Shown here piece by piece: positions 60,401 to 63,276 of a DNA stretch of 64,000 nt (its first letter is position 1; each line of letters opens with the position of its first letter). The stretch covers positions 20,869,119 through 20,933,118 of the forward strand of contig NC_061808.1 in assembly GCF_021462225.1 (NCBI RefSeq), given 5' to 3'. The notes beneath the pieces are model-generated. The model did not search any database and was not told the origin of the DNA. It was given only the letters and a program-made list of their open reading frames with translations. The stretch comes from Girardinichthys multiradiatus. Taxonomy: Eukaryota; Chordata; Actinopteri; Cyprinodontiformes; Goodeidae. A program made the position numbers and the translations under genes.

Positions 60401-63276
60401 CCTAGAGGGAATTCTGGGGAGATGAGGTGTGTATGAGGCATTGCTCAGTAGAAAGGCAGCAGGAAAAAAAAGCTTGAGATGGATTACATATGTTCAAATG
60501 CTTCGGCTTCATACTTGTACGCGTTTATCTGCTACAGAGCATTGTAGCGAGGAAAAAAATGGTGCTATTCTTTGTTTTGGTGTCTGTGTGAGTACAGTAC
60601 CTGTGTGTCCTTGTAACAGTGCAATAAAAGGAAACAAGAGCACTGTGAGGAAAGCAGAGCTTGGGTCCTGAGCAGTAATAATTGACTCCAAAAAAATCAC
60701 TACTCAGTATGTCAAATAAAATCAATGGGTTGAGTTTTTTCTTCATTGGAATTTGGTTGTGCTCTTTTTCCTAACAATGCATTTTACTAAGTTACATTAA
60801 TCAGTTTTATAGTCTCTTCATGGTAGTGGGGGAAGTCTGTGCCTTCGATACAAGAGATCCCATATCAATTCCCGGTTGCGTCAGAAAGGGCATCTGGTGT
60901 AAAAACTCTGCCAAGTCTGAGAGCATATTCAACTGACTTGCTGTGGCGACCCCTGAATAAGGAAGCAGCCGAGAAGTCTCTACTTATATCAGTTTCTTCG
61001 GAAACGCTGCCCTGCTTTCAGTCTCTAAGTGGAGGTGTAGGTCTCAAAGACCGATGACGGGAGATGCAGTTAACAACTCAATGTAACAGTAGTTTTAGAG
61101 TCCTAGAAAAAGCTGGTACAACCTTTTTCCACATGTTAAGATTTTAAATATTTGATGCGTGTAAAAAAAAAGGTCAACATGTGGTCATGAAATGAAGTAA
61201 ACAACCTCAGATATTAAATCATACATTATAGTCTGGTTTATTTATCAAAAACACCACTCAGTATTGAGTTAAAAACAGACAATAAAAGCAAACAGGTGTT
61301 GCTCTTGATTACATGATCATCAGAAAATGGGAGCACTTCTCTCAAAGTAGAGCCATTTGTCAGCTAACAGGCCTGAAGCCTTCAGCTGTGTGTTTACAGA
61401 CTGCAAAAAAAGGAGCATCAGCAATGGTCCCACAAATGCACGTACTGAATTTCATCACTATGAGTCATTTTACTATCTGCAAATCTATTAGCCCCCCTTG
61501 AACATTTTGCCATGTAACAACCACAAGGTGCAATGCTTTTTATTGGGATTTTATGTGATAGAACAACACAATGTAGTGTAAAAAAATGAACATGGTTACA
61601 AAAAGAATCAGAAAAATGTAGTGTGCATTTGTATTCATCCCCTGAGCCAACACTCTGTAGAACGATCCCTACTGCAATTACAGATGCAAGTGTTTAGATT
61701 TACTTCTGAACTTTGGCTGGGCCATTTTAACACATTTATGGGACCTGAGGAAAGACATAAGAAGTGGTATTTGCAGTTTTCCACAAGTCGTGTAAAGGAT
61801 GTAAAAAACATATTGAAGAAGATGTTCTGATCAGATGAGAGTTAAATTAAAACTTTTTGGCCAACATACAAAATGTATGCAAATTTGTCAAAAAAACAAA
61901 CTGCACACGCTATCTCAACTACGAAACATTGTGGCGGCAGCATCATGGTGTGGGATGCTTCCCTTCAGTAGAGGAAGGGAAGCTCATCAGACTGGAAGGG
62001 AAGATCGATAGAGCTAAATACAGGACATCCCTGAGTTATTTTGAAAAAGAAGAATGGACAAAAATGTCAGTCTCTAGACATTTATCAACAGACTTGTAGC
62101 TGTAACTGCAGTGAAAGGTAAATTCTCAAAGCATTGACTTTGGGGGTCTCCAGGTGAGGGGGTCAATACTTTTTCAAGACAAAATAGTAAAACCATGTAT
62201 CATTTCACACTATGCACTACCTTGGGATTGTTTCTCACATGAAATCCCAAAACAATAAATTAATGTTTGTGGTTTTAATGTCACTACATTTGAAAAACCT
62301 CTAGGGGTGACAATAATTCTACAAGTGACTGCTGATAACTCAAATAATGAACTGGGTAACAACTTCTGGAGACACTGCATCCCACTTCACAAATCCACAC
62401 CATCCTGGCTCTGTGGTAACTTTAGTTCCTAACTCGTAAGCATATCAGCAAATTATAAAATTTGCCCCCCACCCTGTTCTGCCTCAACACCTTCCTGCAA
62501 CAAAGGTGGCTCGGGGAGTTTTTTAAAGCCTGTATAGGAAAGGGTACATTAAATCAACCGTGAACTCCTCTGTATAGGACTCTGGACTCAAATGTGAGGC
62601 CACCAGCCTGATAAATGGTGTATTTGTTCATGCAACAGAACAGTGAACAAAATCTCTTCCAATAACTGGATGTAAAAACCCGCAAAAGTCATGTGTTGTC
62701 TTTAATCTGTTGTTTTACCCAAGTTAACAACCTGGTAAAGAAAAAAACTATTGTATTTTTTTGCTGTAAGCCTCGAACAGTGAATTTTAAAACTGACAAT
62801 ACATTATTCTCCTTCAGCTGTTTCACTTAATAGAAGGGAATTCCTGGAAACCATAGTTCCCACCAGAATGGGTGCAGGGATGAATACAGATTGATCAGGT
62901 TCACATCTGAAGCAGACATTTCAAAAACTGTGGGAGACAGCATGCACATACAGACATAAAAATTTGATCCTAATTAGGCCATCAAGCAGATGTTTGCTCA
63001 ACACCTGATCCATCAATAACCATTTATTTCGATATAGAGACAAGAAGCAGTAACATATGGAAGCATGATGCATGGATGGACCGGTTTTATAATTTGTGTG
63101 GGCAAGAGGTAGGAGACAGCATTTTAGACAGAATATTTAAAGGAAAGGCACTTTGTGTATCACCTTGCAGTGGGAGAATGCAAACGCTGAAGTCAACCAG
63201 TTGAGTGAGAGCACTGATGAGGTCCAGTTCTGCCTGGATGGCTGGAGGACAGTCGGTGATCAGTTGGAGACATGCC
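1..63276 (-). CDS. nbas: NBAS gene, central part (14 exons, partial at both ends)
   Basis: NBAS is a very large (about 2370 residues in human) peripheral ER protein. It forms the NRZ complex with RINT1 and ZW10, binds the ER SNAREs around syntaxin-18, and tethers COPI vesicles returning from the Golgi; a role in nonsense-mediated decay is also reported. Fourteen minus-strand exons are visible: 63164-63276, 59366-59479, 55199-55312, 54129-54286, 51464-51547, 50026-50175, 49499-49612, 48248-48371, 44377-44453, 39450-39587, 15883-16106, 15507-15617, 7046-7296 and 1-135. Every intron is GT-AG and every junction keeps the reading frame, giving about 637 codons. Recognition rests on the family-specific runs AAYYYSLQIY, PLWEVYMTHLEFLFT and YRKLTDE, in the same order as in vertebrate NBAS. 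They cover the Sec39-like region and sequence just before it. Start, stop and promoter lie outside the window. Confidence 0.93.
1818..2040 (-). mobile_element. Tc1/mariner transposase fossil fragment
   Basis: The minus strand carries KHGGGSIVLWDGF, the block that follows the first catalytic Asp in Tc1-type transposases. It is followed by decayed sequence resembling the downstream D-loop region. It sits on the 3' (minus-sense) side of a separate fossil whose PDLRPIEN motif is at about 2265-2295. That order is wrong for one element, so these are two insertions split by the (AT)n tract. Confidence 0.6.
2042..2087. repeat. (AT)23 microsatellite
   Basis: This is an uninterrupted AT dinucleotide run of 46 bases, self-complementary on both strands. 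It lies between two transposon fossils. Confidence 0.97.
2090..3330 (-). mobile_element. Old Tc1 element of Sleeping Beauty/Tss-like type
   Basis: Read on the minus strand, the stretch near 2265-2300 gives WPSQSPDLRPIENV, the third-catalytic-residue motif of Tc1 transposases. Blocks near 2340-2460, 2580-2640 and 2750-2910 align in order with the central and N-terminal coding parts of the salmonid-type Tc1 family (helix-turn-helix region at about 2830-2910). Frames are broken by many indels and stops, so this is an ancient immobile copy. Its ends are not clear. The family name is from memory of the consensus and should be confirmed. Confidence 0.65.
4190..4480 (-). mobile_element. Probable DNA-transposon fossil fragment
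   Basis: The stretch contains a 'cattagtcccttctgtccaa' block, an 'agaagtctcgtggc' block and an 'ctcctggcaacccc' block. I recognise these as parts of a common decayed teleost DNA transposon (coding strand minus). No open frame remains and no terminal repeats were located. Confidence 0.4.
5317..5352. repeat. Perfect inverted repeat (17-bp arms)
   Basis: The left arm at 5317-5333 is the exact reverse complement of the right arm at 5336-5352, with a 2-base centre. It includes ACTGACTGAATGCA and its complement TGCATTCAGTCAGT. It could extrude as a cruciform in DNA or fold in the pre-mRNA. It may be the remnant of a small palindromic element; no target duplication was noticed. Confidence 0.85.
6840..6960. 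mobile_element. Tc1 terminal-inverted-repeat relic
   Basis: The phrase 'ggggctgaatacaaatgatg' is followed by 'ctttgtgttggtctatcaga' and 'caaaatcccaacaaaataca'. This matches in order the inner part of a common fish Tc1 terminal repeat. No transposase sequence is attached. Confidence 0.5.
7046..7296 (-). CDS. nbas: NBAS exon 13 of this window
   Basis: At 251 bases this is the longest exon seen here. The acceptor is CCCACTTCAAG and the donor GTACGTTT. It encodes LSTEEIETRSNSLKLFDTLK, DPEAFYSHMTKYVLPTVEGS, a YYYTLLDAAGCE segment, then KPDSHIKLLKKLRAVAKG, whose glycine is split with the next exon. The order EIE..S..LKLFDTLK..PEAF..HM.KY matches NBAS closely. Confidence 0.95.
7440..8370 (+). mobile_element. 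Tc1 fossil, Sleeping Beauty/Tss-like, plus strand
   Basis: Conserved blocks appear in coding order on the plus strand. These are an N-terminal region (about 7610-7880), the 'tctgatgaaactaaaattga' block encoding the first catalytic Asp (about 8005), GGSIILFGCFAAGGIGALHK (about 8112-8180) and a decayed C-terminal part. Multiple frameshifts destroy the frame. It resembles the fossil at 2090-3330 but lies in the opposite orientation. Confidence 0.7.
10111..10190 (-). repeat. LINE/SINE 3'-tail fragment
   Basis: The plus strand reads 'atcaattaatcttttatttg' followed by 'tatagcttttcc'. This is the reverse complement of the retroposon tail motif ending in AATAAAGATTGATTGA-like repeats. A similar copy lies at 43496-43580. 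Confidence 0.5.
10194..11170 (-). mobile_element. Tc1 fossil, minus strand
   Basis: The left end is TA followed by CAGTCATGGCC, a Tc1-like terminus starting at 10194. On the minus strand, sequence near 10560-10610 translates as PDLNPIEYLWRDLKIA, which contains the third catalytic residue (Glu). Sequence at about 10905-10930 encodes the VDKTKI-type block around the first catalytic Asp. Stops and indels interrupt the frame. The right end near 11130-11170 keeps 'aattgtgtcaggcccatttt', matching the inner terminal repeat. Confidence 0.8.
12740..13000 (+). mobile_element. 3' fragment of a Tc1 element
   Basis: The blocks 'gattagggtgataggaagga', 'ccagtggaaacattcaaaat', 'attataagaagggtttattg' and 'gggtcaaaatatttttgaca' occur in the order of the 3' coding end and terminal repeat of a fish Tc1 family. 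That family is related to the one at 10194-11170. The rest of the element is absent. Confidence 0.6.
15507..15617 (-). CDS. nbas: NBAS exon 12 of this window
   Basis: This 111-base exon has acceptor TGTGCTTAG and donor GTACATGC. It starts with one base and ends with two bases of split codons. It encodes TLDDNVYRIA, then LAKRYTVPLWEVYMTHLEFL and FTEN. The sequence is strongly conserved in NBAS. Confidence 0.95.
15618..15882 (-). other. Short intron between NBAS exons 11 and 12
   Basis: This 265-bp GT-AG intron is the shortest in the window. It contains no repeat that I recognise. Confidence 0.9.
15883..16106 (-). CDS. nbas: NBAS exon 11 of this window
   Basis: This 224-base exon begins at a codon boundary and ends with two bases of a glutamate codon. 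The acceptor is CTTTCCACAG and the donor GTAAGTG. It encodes ADPKELIRLVTQHVSSYSAW, PEELQKLISQLYVYNERLTD and FTQAQVLQGLGRGVDVQRF. The LVYNERLTDFTQAQVLQGLG-like block is a hallmark of the NBAS Sec39-like domain. Only 265 bp separates it from exon 12. Confidence 0.95.
17400..17840. promoter_or_regulatory. Candidate conserved intronic regulatory block
   Basis: This is single-copy-looking sequence free of transposon signatures. It includes two TAATTA homeodomain cores (17727-17732 and 17823-17828) and an exact POU octamer complement ATTTGCAT at 17811-17818, all within about 100 bp. This motif density is typical of vertebrate developmental enhancers, but function is inferred. Conservation has not been tested. 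Confidence 0.3.
18500..19026 (-). mobile_element. Internally deleted Tc1 element with terminal repeats
   Basis: The element is 527 bp, bounded by CAGCACTATGCAAAAG at the left and its imperfect complement ending ATACTG at the right, with TA at 18498-18499 and 19027-19028. The inner terminal repeats also match: 'gtgtgaaaaaatgctgtaaa' against 'tttacagcattttttcacac', exact over 20 bases. It keeps only the transposase C-terminus on the minus strand: LPQSPDLNIIECVWDDMNRQ, then KIDVVLKAKGGYTKY and a stop. It is a non-autonomous derivative (MITE-like in structure) that another transposase could have mobilised. Confidence 0.85.
21040..21640 (+). mobile_element. Tc1-type fossil, 3' part
   Basis: The 3' portion of a fish Tc1 family is recognisable. 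There is a 'gtgatgtaaaggagtctttg' block, 'ttattgctgctaagggttga', 'ggtttagggagatgttactt', and 'accatagggccaggttggtt' leading into the terminal region. The same 3' end recurs in more decayed form at 50430-51010. No frame survives. Confidence 0.6.
21870..22120 (+). repeat. SINE-like tRNA-related interspersed repeat
   Basis: The sequence 'ggggctgcaagatagggatt' then 'agcactgttgcctcagagct' resembles an RNA polymerase III A-box region. 'aaggtcaaatcttatctagg' occupies the place of a degenerate B box. The body contains 'ggagtttgtgtcctctggat' and 'cctggtttcctcctgcattc', landmarks of a common teleost repeat. The assignment to a tRNA-derived SINE is an inference. Confidence 0.5.
23251..24843 (+). mobile_element. 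Complete-ended Tc1-like transposon
   Basis: This 1593-bp element starts CAGTGCCTTGC and ends GCAAGGCACTG, flanked by TA at 23249-23250 and 24844-24845. Terminal inverted repeats extend well over 100 bp: the 'ccacatttcaggcttcaaac' stretch and the 'gtgggacacaatcgtgaagt' stretch recur as reverse complements near the right end. It contains one transposase pseudogene. Its termini are nearly intact, so it inserted relatively recently compared with the surrounding fossils. Confidence 0.95.
23627..24624 (+). pseudogene. Tc1 transposase pseudogene
   Basis: DDE-type transposase of the Tc1 family. The expected start MKTKEHTRQV is followed at once by TGA (23657-23659). The N-terminal paired-type helix-turn-helix (TISQSLNIPRSTVQAII) is intact. 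A deletion near 23950 removes about six residues and shifts the frame. A second frameshift follows the first catalytic block WSDETKI near 24078. The C-terminal frame keeps FQQDND (second Asp) and SPDLNPIENLW (Glu). A TGA at 24577-24579 then precedes LAAVIAAKGGATKY. With two stops and two frameshifts, no active enzyme can be made. Confidence 0.92.
24878..26163 (-). mobile_element. DNA transposon fossil with about 80-100 bp terminal inverted repeats
   Basis: The ends read ACCCCAATTCCA at the left and TGGAATTGGGGT at the right. The inner parts also match as inverted repeats: 'aatacaatgatttgcaaatc' against its near-complement around 26095-26120. Minus-strand remnants (VKVWGCVGENGMRNLHICEG followed by a VLEQQMM block) resemble the central part of an IS630/Tc1-type transposase. 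The frame is broken and no clear target duplication was found, so superfamily placement is tentative. It lies 34 bp from the Tc1 element at 23251-24843. Confidence 0.65.
26330..27668 (+). mobile_element. 5'-truncated L2-like LINE with (ATTCTG)n tail
   Basis: Only the reverse-transcriptase core and C-terminus remain. Coding similarity starts abruptly at about 26335 (HLDSTGTYARILFVDFSSAF), as expected after 5' truncation. A 3' UTR follows, with an AATAAA signal near 27634, and the element ends in tandem ATTCTG units. This tail is characteristic of fish L2/CR1-group elements. It is antisense to NBAS. Confidence 0.85.
26335..27326 (+). pseudogene. LINE reverse transcriptase remnant
   Basis: The first frame (to 26754) has the RT blocks DFSSAFNTI, STGSPQGCVLSPLLFSLY and the catalytic KFADDTTLIG. 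A short deletion near 26735, after WCSQNN, shifts the frame. The second frame continues ALKTVEMVVDF, SFRFLGTIISQDLKW, RMFFLRQLKKFNL and a C-terminal HKNSFFPSA to a stop at 27326. The endonuclease is missing. It is nonfunctional because of truncation and frameshift. Confidence 0.88.
28282..29593 (-). mobile_element. Tc1/mariner-type fossil with both ends
   Basis: The left end CAGTCAAGTTCC and the right end (complement CAGTAAGGTATA) sit next to TA at 28280-28281 and 29594-29595. Inner terminal sequences 'ttggacagagac' and the complement of 'gtcagtgtccaa' also match. On the minus strand, sequence near 28840-28880 translates as LWKNILCTDESKIA, the first catalytic Asp region of Tc1-type transposases. 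No long frame survives. Confidence 0.75.
30560..31170 (+). mobile_element. Weak Tc1-type fossil
   Basis: The stretch 'gggtcatggcagcatgatgt' followed by 'ctattctccagcaggacaag' recalls the H/CGGSIMxW..FSSAGTG coding block of Tc1 transposases. An upstream helix-turn-helix-like area precedes it. It is highly degraded and its boundaries are estimates. Confidence 0.4.
32268..33877 (-). mobile_element. Tc1-type transposon, copy A
   Basis: This 1610-bp element begins CAGGTCCTTCTCAAAA and ends TTTTGAGAAGGACCTG, with TA at 32266-32267 and 33878-33879. Terminal inverted repeats are long (about 200 bp) and end near 'aaaattagcatatttcatcc' on the left. It is nearly identical to the element at 36833-38436 but has different flanking DNA. 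The two are therefore separate insertions rather than a segmental duplication. Its coding strand is the NBAS sense strand. Confidence 0.95.
32545..33549 (-). pseudogene. Tc1-type transposase, copy A, one nonsense codon
   Basis: The 335-codon frame starts MGKTDDLTAV and ends GFPTKY with no frameshift. Residue 77 is TAG where copy B has CAG (Gln). The helix-turn-helix (ISERIGCSQSAVSRHL) lies before the stop. The DDE domain lies after it and is intact: FSDESKF (Asp148), FQHDLAPAH (Asp238) and SPDLNPIENLW (Glu273, DD34E spacing). A translation restart at an internal Met would lack the DNA-binding domain. A single base separates it from a full-length frame. Confidence 0.93.
36833..38436 (-). mobile_element. 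Tc1-type transposon, copy B
   Basis: This 1604-bp element has the same termini as copy A (CAGGTCCTTCTC...GAGAAGGACCTG) and TA at 36831-36832 and 38437-38438. It differs from copy A by scattered substitutions and small indels, for example 3 bp missing near 37089 and near 38190. A degenerate tetranucleotide tract starts about 200 bp beyond its right end. It lies in the same orientation as copy A and NBAS, 4.6 kb away from copy A. Confidence 0.95.
37107..38111 (-). CDS. Tc1-type transposase, copy B, full-length frame with altered catalytic residue
   Basis: An uninterrupted 334-residue transposase frame, MGKTADLTAV to GFPTKY, the length normal for the family. The N-terminal paired-like DNA-binding region (residues about 10-110) has the helix-turn-helix ISERIGCSQSAVSRHL and a basic GRKKCGRKR stretch. 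In the DDE domain, Asp148 (FSDESKF) and Asp238 (FQHDLAPAH) are present. Residue 273, which should be Glu, is Lys: SPDLNPIKNLW, codon AAG instead of GAG at 37293-37295. The protein could in principle bind terminal repeats but should not catalyse transposition. There is no evidence here that it is expressed; it lies inside an NBAS intron. Confidence 0.93.
   Translation of the reverse strand: MGKTADLTAVQKATIDTLKQEGKTQKDISERIGCSQSAVSRHLSGKSVGRKKCGRKRCTMRRGDRTLRKIVEKGRFQTLGDLRKQWTESGVETSRATVHRRVQEMGYRCRIPQVKPLLNQKQRQKRLTWATERQHWTVAQWSKVLFSDESKFCMSFGNQGARVWRKTGEKEMPKCQKSSVKYPQSVMVWGAVSAAGVGPLCFIKGRVNAASYQEILEHFMLPSAEKLYGDEDFIFQHDLAPAHSAKTTGKWFTDHGITVLNWPANSPDLNPIKNLWDIVKRTLRDSRPNTLDELKAAIEASWASIRPQQCHRLIASMPRRIEAVIFAKGFPTKY
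38640..39240 (+). repeat. Degenerate (CATC/TATC)n tetranucleotide tract
   Basis: This is about 600 bp of imperfect catc, tatc, cattc and atcc units, beginning near 'ctatctatctatccctctat' and fading near 39235. An open frame across it (38769-39110) is a by-product of the repeat (His/Pro/Ser/Ile-rich) and is not a gene. Confidence 0.9.
39450..39587 (-). CDS. nbas: NBAS exon 10 of this window
   Basis: This 138-base exon (46 codons) is phase 0 at both ends, with acceptor ACATGCAG and donor GTTGGTATAC. It encodes VLDANKCFEKQC, then HSALSLQLAAYYYSLQIYSR and a cysteine/lysine segment ending HTLYQ. This is among the most conserved parts of NBAS and is the most diagnostic exon in the window. The following intron (16107-39449) is about 23.3 kb and packed with transposons. 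Confidence 0.95.
39735..42912 (+). mobile_element. Nearly full-length Rex1-like LINE
   Basis: The element has a 5' region at about 39735-40020, endonuclease and reverse-transcriptase coding at about 40020-42844, and a short 3' UTR. The UTR ends 'ccctttgggattaataaagt', followed by tandem TTGAA-type units. This 3' end and the protein blocks fit the teleost Rex1/Babar group of jockey-superfamily LINEs; the clade name is from memory. It is antisense to NBAS. Confidence 0.87.
40020..42844 (+). pseudogene. LINE endonuclease-reverse transcriptase, broken
   Basis: The APE-type endonuclease is split. CFTETWLQDHIPDSSVSLPG follows a stop at 40141-40143. A frameshift near 40340 leads into VNNRWCNPGHVTVKC-type sequence and ISGDFNHASL, with a stop at 40625-40627. 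After another shift near 40740 a 593-residue frame (40743-42524) holds the RT: LNDYRPVALT, FFDFSSAFNTIQ, STGAPQGTVLSPFLFTLYTS and the catalytic YSDD. The RT ends at an early TGA after YKSVVEL because of a frameshift near 42520. The C-terminus continues at 42521-42844 (SSTIICWGSSIRTRDLKKLN). At least five lesions make it nonfunctional. Confidence 0.9.
43496..43580 (-). repeat. LINE/SINE 3'-tail fragment with (TTGA)n
   Basis: The plus strand shows four 'atca' units, then 'tctttatttatagagcactt' and 'ttcatcagtaacaaacacaa'. On the minus strand this reads as a retroposon 3' end with an AATAAAGATTGATTGA tail. It matches a frequent fish repeat end and resembles the piece at 10111-10190. Confidence 0.6.
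43880..44215 (+). mobile_element. Tc1 3' fragment
   Basis: The sequence at about 43925-43990 translates as ISVFRCAKLVKRCFPKIAAV, equivalent to the C-terminal ISVSRCAKLIETYPK..LAAVIAAK part of Tc1 transposases. The stretch 44140-44205 carries 'ttgtggttgcaatgtaacaa' and 'gaaaaagttcaagggtaaag', typical of the right terminal repeat. It is related to the element at 23251-24843. Confidence 0.65.
44377..44453 (-). CDS. nbas: NBAS exon 9 of this window
   Basis: This short 77-base exon starts with two bases completing the valine begun in exon 8 and ends in phase 0. The acceptor is TTTTCAG and the donor GTATGTGC. It encodes LLQLASDAFPR and DMMLALSYLLALPQ. It precedes the conserved VLDANKCFE stretch of the next exon, about 4.8 kb away across a LINE-containing intron. 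Confidence 0.92.
46130..46870. promoter_or_regulatory. Candidate conserved intronic regulatory block
   Basis: This transposon-free, balanced-composition stretch contains three exact ATTAATTA homeodomain-type sites at 46322-46329, 46810-46817 and 46845-46852. The last two are only 27 bp apart. It resembles vertebrate conserved noncoding elements in composition. Regulatory function and any target gene are inferred. Confidence 0.3.
46599..46618 (+). repeat. (GT)10 microsatellite
   Basis: This is a pure GT dinucleotide run of about 20 bases inside an intron. Confidence 0.9.
47212..47750 (+). mobile_element. Solo LTR of an LTR retrotransposon
   Basis: This 539-bp segment begins TGTTATG and ends CATAACA (7-bp inverted termini, canonical TG...CA). 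It is flanked on both sides by the identical 5-bp sequence CTAGG (47207-47211 and 47751-47755), a target duplication of the size made by Gypsy-type integrases. A TATA-like CATATATTC lies near 47494 and an ATTAAA polyadenylation signal at 47670-47675, consistent with U3-R-U5 order on the plus strand. No internal retroelement genes are adjacent, so the body was probably lost by LTR-LTR recombination. The superfamily is inferred from target-site size. Confidence 0.85.
47930..48240 (+). mobile_element. Weak Tc1/mariner-type fossil fragment
   Basis: The order of 'gtgggctgttctcagaagaa' and 'aaatgtggtagtggtagtgt' recalls the central coding part of a Tc1-type transposase (…GGGGSVM… block at the end). 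It is heavily decayed, with no ends identified. Confidence 0.35.
48248..48371 (-). CDS. nbas: NBAS exon 8 of this window
   Basis: This 124-base exon begins on a codon boundary and ends with one base of a valine codon. The acceptor is CTCTTAG, immediately followed by AGCC, so a second AG lies two bases further in but would break the frame. The donor is GTAAACATC. It encodes SQDVYSSYKETPQ and then ENFAEVLLRTGKLAEAKTEG. The VLLRTGKLAEA core is a strong NBAS match. Confidence 0.9.
48372..49498 (-). other. Intron between NBAS exons 7 and 8
   Basis: This 1.1-kb intron has no recognisable transposon. A purine-rich GGA/GATGG stretch lies at about 48830-48950. Nothing else is seen. Confidence 0.8.
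49499..49612 (-). CDS. nbas: NBAS exon 7 of this window
   Basis: This 114-base, phase 0 exon has acceptor TCCTCAG and donor GTGAGTGG, a strong consensus. It encodes GHGVGATDQEGVFENSNLE and RQGCSPFYQELIEDPYVDP. The N-terminal half is low in hydrophobic residues and is probably a linker. The FYQELIEDPY segment resembles the corresponding NBAS stretch. Confidence 0.88.
49613..50025 (-). other. Intron between NBAS exons 6 and 7
   Basis: This 413-bp GT-AG intron has no repeat or motif that I recognise. Confidence 0.85.
50026..50175 (-). CDS. nbas: NBAS exon 6 of this window (NAGNAG acceptor)
   Basis: This exon has 50 codons if the downstream AG is used, or 51 codons (to 50178) if the upstream one is. 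The minus-strand acceptor reads GCAGCAG, so two AGs lie three bases apart and use of the first adds one glutamine. The donor is GTATCAG. The translation runs AGTAGDLLHRTTAKTMKVL and then AVLTAVSDHRWWKESLSYL, ending HPLQ. The RTAKT..KVL..TG and VSDH.WWKESL.YL patterns are well conserved in NBAS proteins. Confidence 0.92.
50176..51463 (-). other. Intron between NBAS exons 5 and 6
   Basis: This 1.3-kb intron is half occupied by a Tc1-type 3' fossil (50430-51010). The rest shows nothing recognisable. Confidence 0.8.
50430..51010 (+). mobile_element. Tc1-type fossil, 3' part
   Basis: The blocks 'agcaatgtaaaagacacatt', 'ggaggtcattgctgccaaga' and 'ttatcagttttaggggacaa' then 'ttactttttacatgggggag' follow the same order as in the fossil at 21040-21640. 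They belong to the same 3' end of a fish Tc1 family. No coding frame remains. Confidence 0.55.
51464..51547 (-). CDS. nbas: NBAS exon 5 of this window
   Basis: This 84-base exon (28 codons) is phase 0 at both ends. The acceptor is GGTTCTTCAG and the donor GTTTGTGTC. It encodes VLYQAVNYQMEPAKTE, then TGQEVTKADYLK. Because it is symmetric in phase 0, skipping it would not shift the frame. Its neighbours are exons 4 and 6. Confidence 0.87.
51548..54128 (-). other. Intron between NBAS exons 4 and 5
   Basis: This 2.6-kb intron contains a C/T-rich stretch at about 51900-52200, which produces a long spurious frame, and a weak transposon fossil at 52690-53170. Nothing is recognised in 53171-54128. 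Confidence 0.75.
52690..53170 (+). mobile_element. Weak DNA-transposon fossil
   Basis: A stretch reading VEWPRQVSNLNLAEH at about 52790-52835 matches the (x)WPxQSPDLNPIEH pattern of Tc1-type transposases around the third catalytic residue. The downstream region up to 53170 resembles the 3' part of such elements. Degraded, with no ends found. Confidence 0.45.
54129..54286 (-). CDS. nbas: NBAS exon 4 of this window
   Basis: This 158-base exon starts with two bases completing a glycine codon and ends on a codon boundary. The acceptor is TTTACCCAG and the donor GTTTGGAC. It encodes YSPAWEVCSLLGQSEGYGD, then a leucine/alanine-rich helix pair (RQELLAFALTHC) ending SSDLQTQ. Only a short intron (912 bp) separates it from exon 3. 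The AWEVC motif is typical of vertebrate NBAS. Confidence 0.9.
54287..55198 (-). other. Intron between NBAS exons 3 and 4
   Basis: This 0.9-kb AT-rich intron has no repeat recognised. Confidence 0.85.
55199..55312 (-). CDS. nbas: NBAS exon 3 of this window
   Basis: This is another 114-base exon, phase 1 at both ends. The acceptor is ...GTGTTCAG and the donor GTTTGTAG. It encodes DNNTGRKGQVLTLLAEQALK and then CLDFKASYIHCQDLMTA. The equal length of three consecutive exons (113, 114, 114) fits a repeated helical-hairpin architecture, though that is an inference. It joins to 54129-54286 as TA-G-YSPAWEVC. Confidence 0.88.
56000..57010 (+). mobile_element. Tc1-type fossil, plus strand
   Basis: Near the left edge lies 'caaattagagtatcatgaaa', a terminal-repeat-like stretch. 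Coding blocks then follow in order: MSSAGVGLLF-like (about 56603-56635), then VLDWPANWLDLSPTENLW (about 56800-56855) with the third catalytic Glu, and KMRDTRSNNADDLKAAIK (about 56868-56920). The frame is interrupted. The transposase resembles the copies at 32268 and 36833 in type (MRDxRxNxxDELKAAI) but is much older. Confidence 0.75.
57357..57438 (+). repeat. (TG)41 microsatellite
   Basis: An uninterrupted TG run of 82 bases, long enough to be highly polymorphic and able to adopt Z-DNA. It is preceded by a second partial TG cluster at 57352-57355. Confidence 0.97.
59366..59479 (-). CDS. nbas: NBAS exon 2 of this window
   Basis: This 114-base exon is bounded by acceptor ...CCTCCAG (minus strand, at 59480-59481) and donor GTACATGC below 59366. 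It is phase 1 at both ends (two bases complete the first codon, one base is left over). It encodes RLRLNRLSLIEECIAQCS followed by YTKSATLLNLASLLRVS. The leucine-rich alternating pattern suggests alpha-solenoid repeats. It splices in frame to 55199-55312, giving RVS-E-DNNTGR. Confidence 0.87.
60835..60990 (+). repeat. Teleost retroposon 3'-end-like repeat
   Basis: The elements 'gcgtcagaaagggcatctgg', 'tgtaaaaactctgccaagtc', then 'tgctgtggcgacccctgaat' and 'aaggaagcagccgagaag' occur in the order of a widespread fish retroposon tail (GGCATCCGGCGTAAAA ... GGCGACCCC ... GAGCAGCCGA). The parent family (RTE-type LINE or derived SINE) is uncertain. Confidence 0.5.
61480..62330 (+). mobile_element. 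Tc1 fossil, plus strand
   Basis: The left part has 'ccccccttgaacattttgcc' and 'aacaaccacaaggtgcaatg', typical inner terminal-repeat sequence. The central part near 61925-61960 encodes HCGGSIMVW, followed by decayed sequence with a KIDRAKYRTSL block. Near 62040-62090 lies EEWTKMSVSRHLSTDL, the C-terminal equivalent of EEWARISVSRCAKLI. There are many frameshifts. It belongs to the same broad Tc1 family as 23251-24843 but is much older. Confidence 0.7.
63164..63276 (-). CDS. nbas: NBAS exon 1 of this window
   Basis: This 113-base exon has its acceptor AG at 63277-63278 (minus strand) after a pyrimidine-rich tract, and its donor GTGATA just below 63164. It starts with one base completing a codon and ends with one base (G). 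The translation includes ACLQLITDCPPAIQAELDLI and ends ILPLQ. It joins in frame to the exon at 59366-59479, making LPLQ-V-RLRLNRL. It is helical solenoid sequence without a catalytic motif, as expected for this tether subunit. No further NBAS exon is visible between here and 64000. Confidence 0.85.

Larger units (their letters stand above)
59480..63163 (-). other. Intron between NBAS exons 1 and 2
   Basis: This 3.7-kb intron contains a LINE-tail-like repeat (60835-60990) and a Tc1 fossil (61480-62330). Nothing is recognised in 59480-60834, 60991-61479 and 62331-63163. Confidence 0.75.
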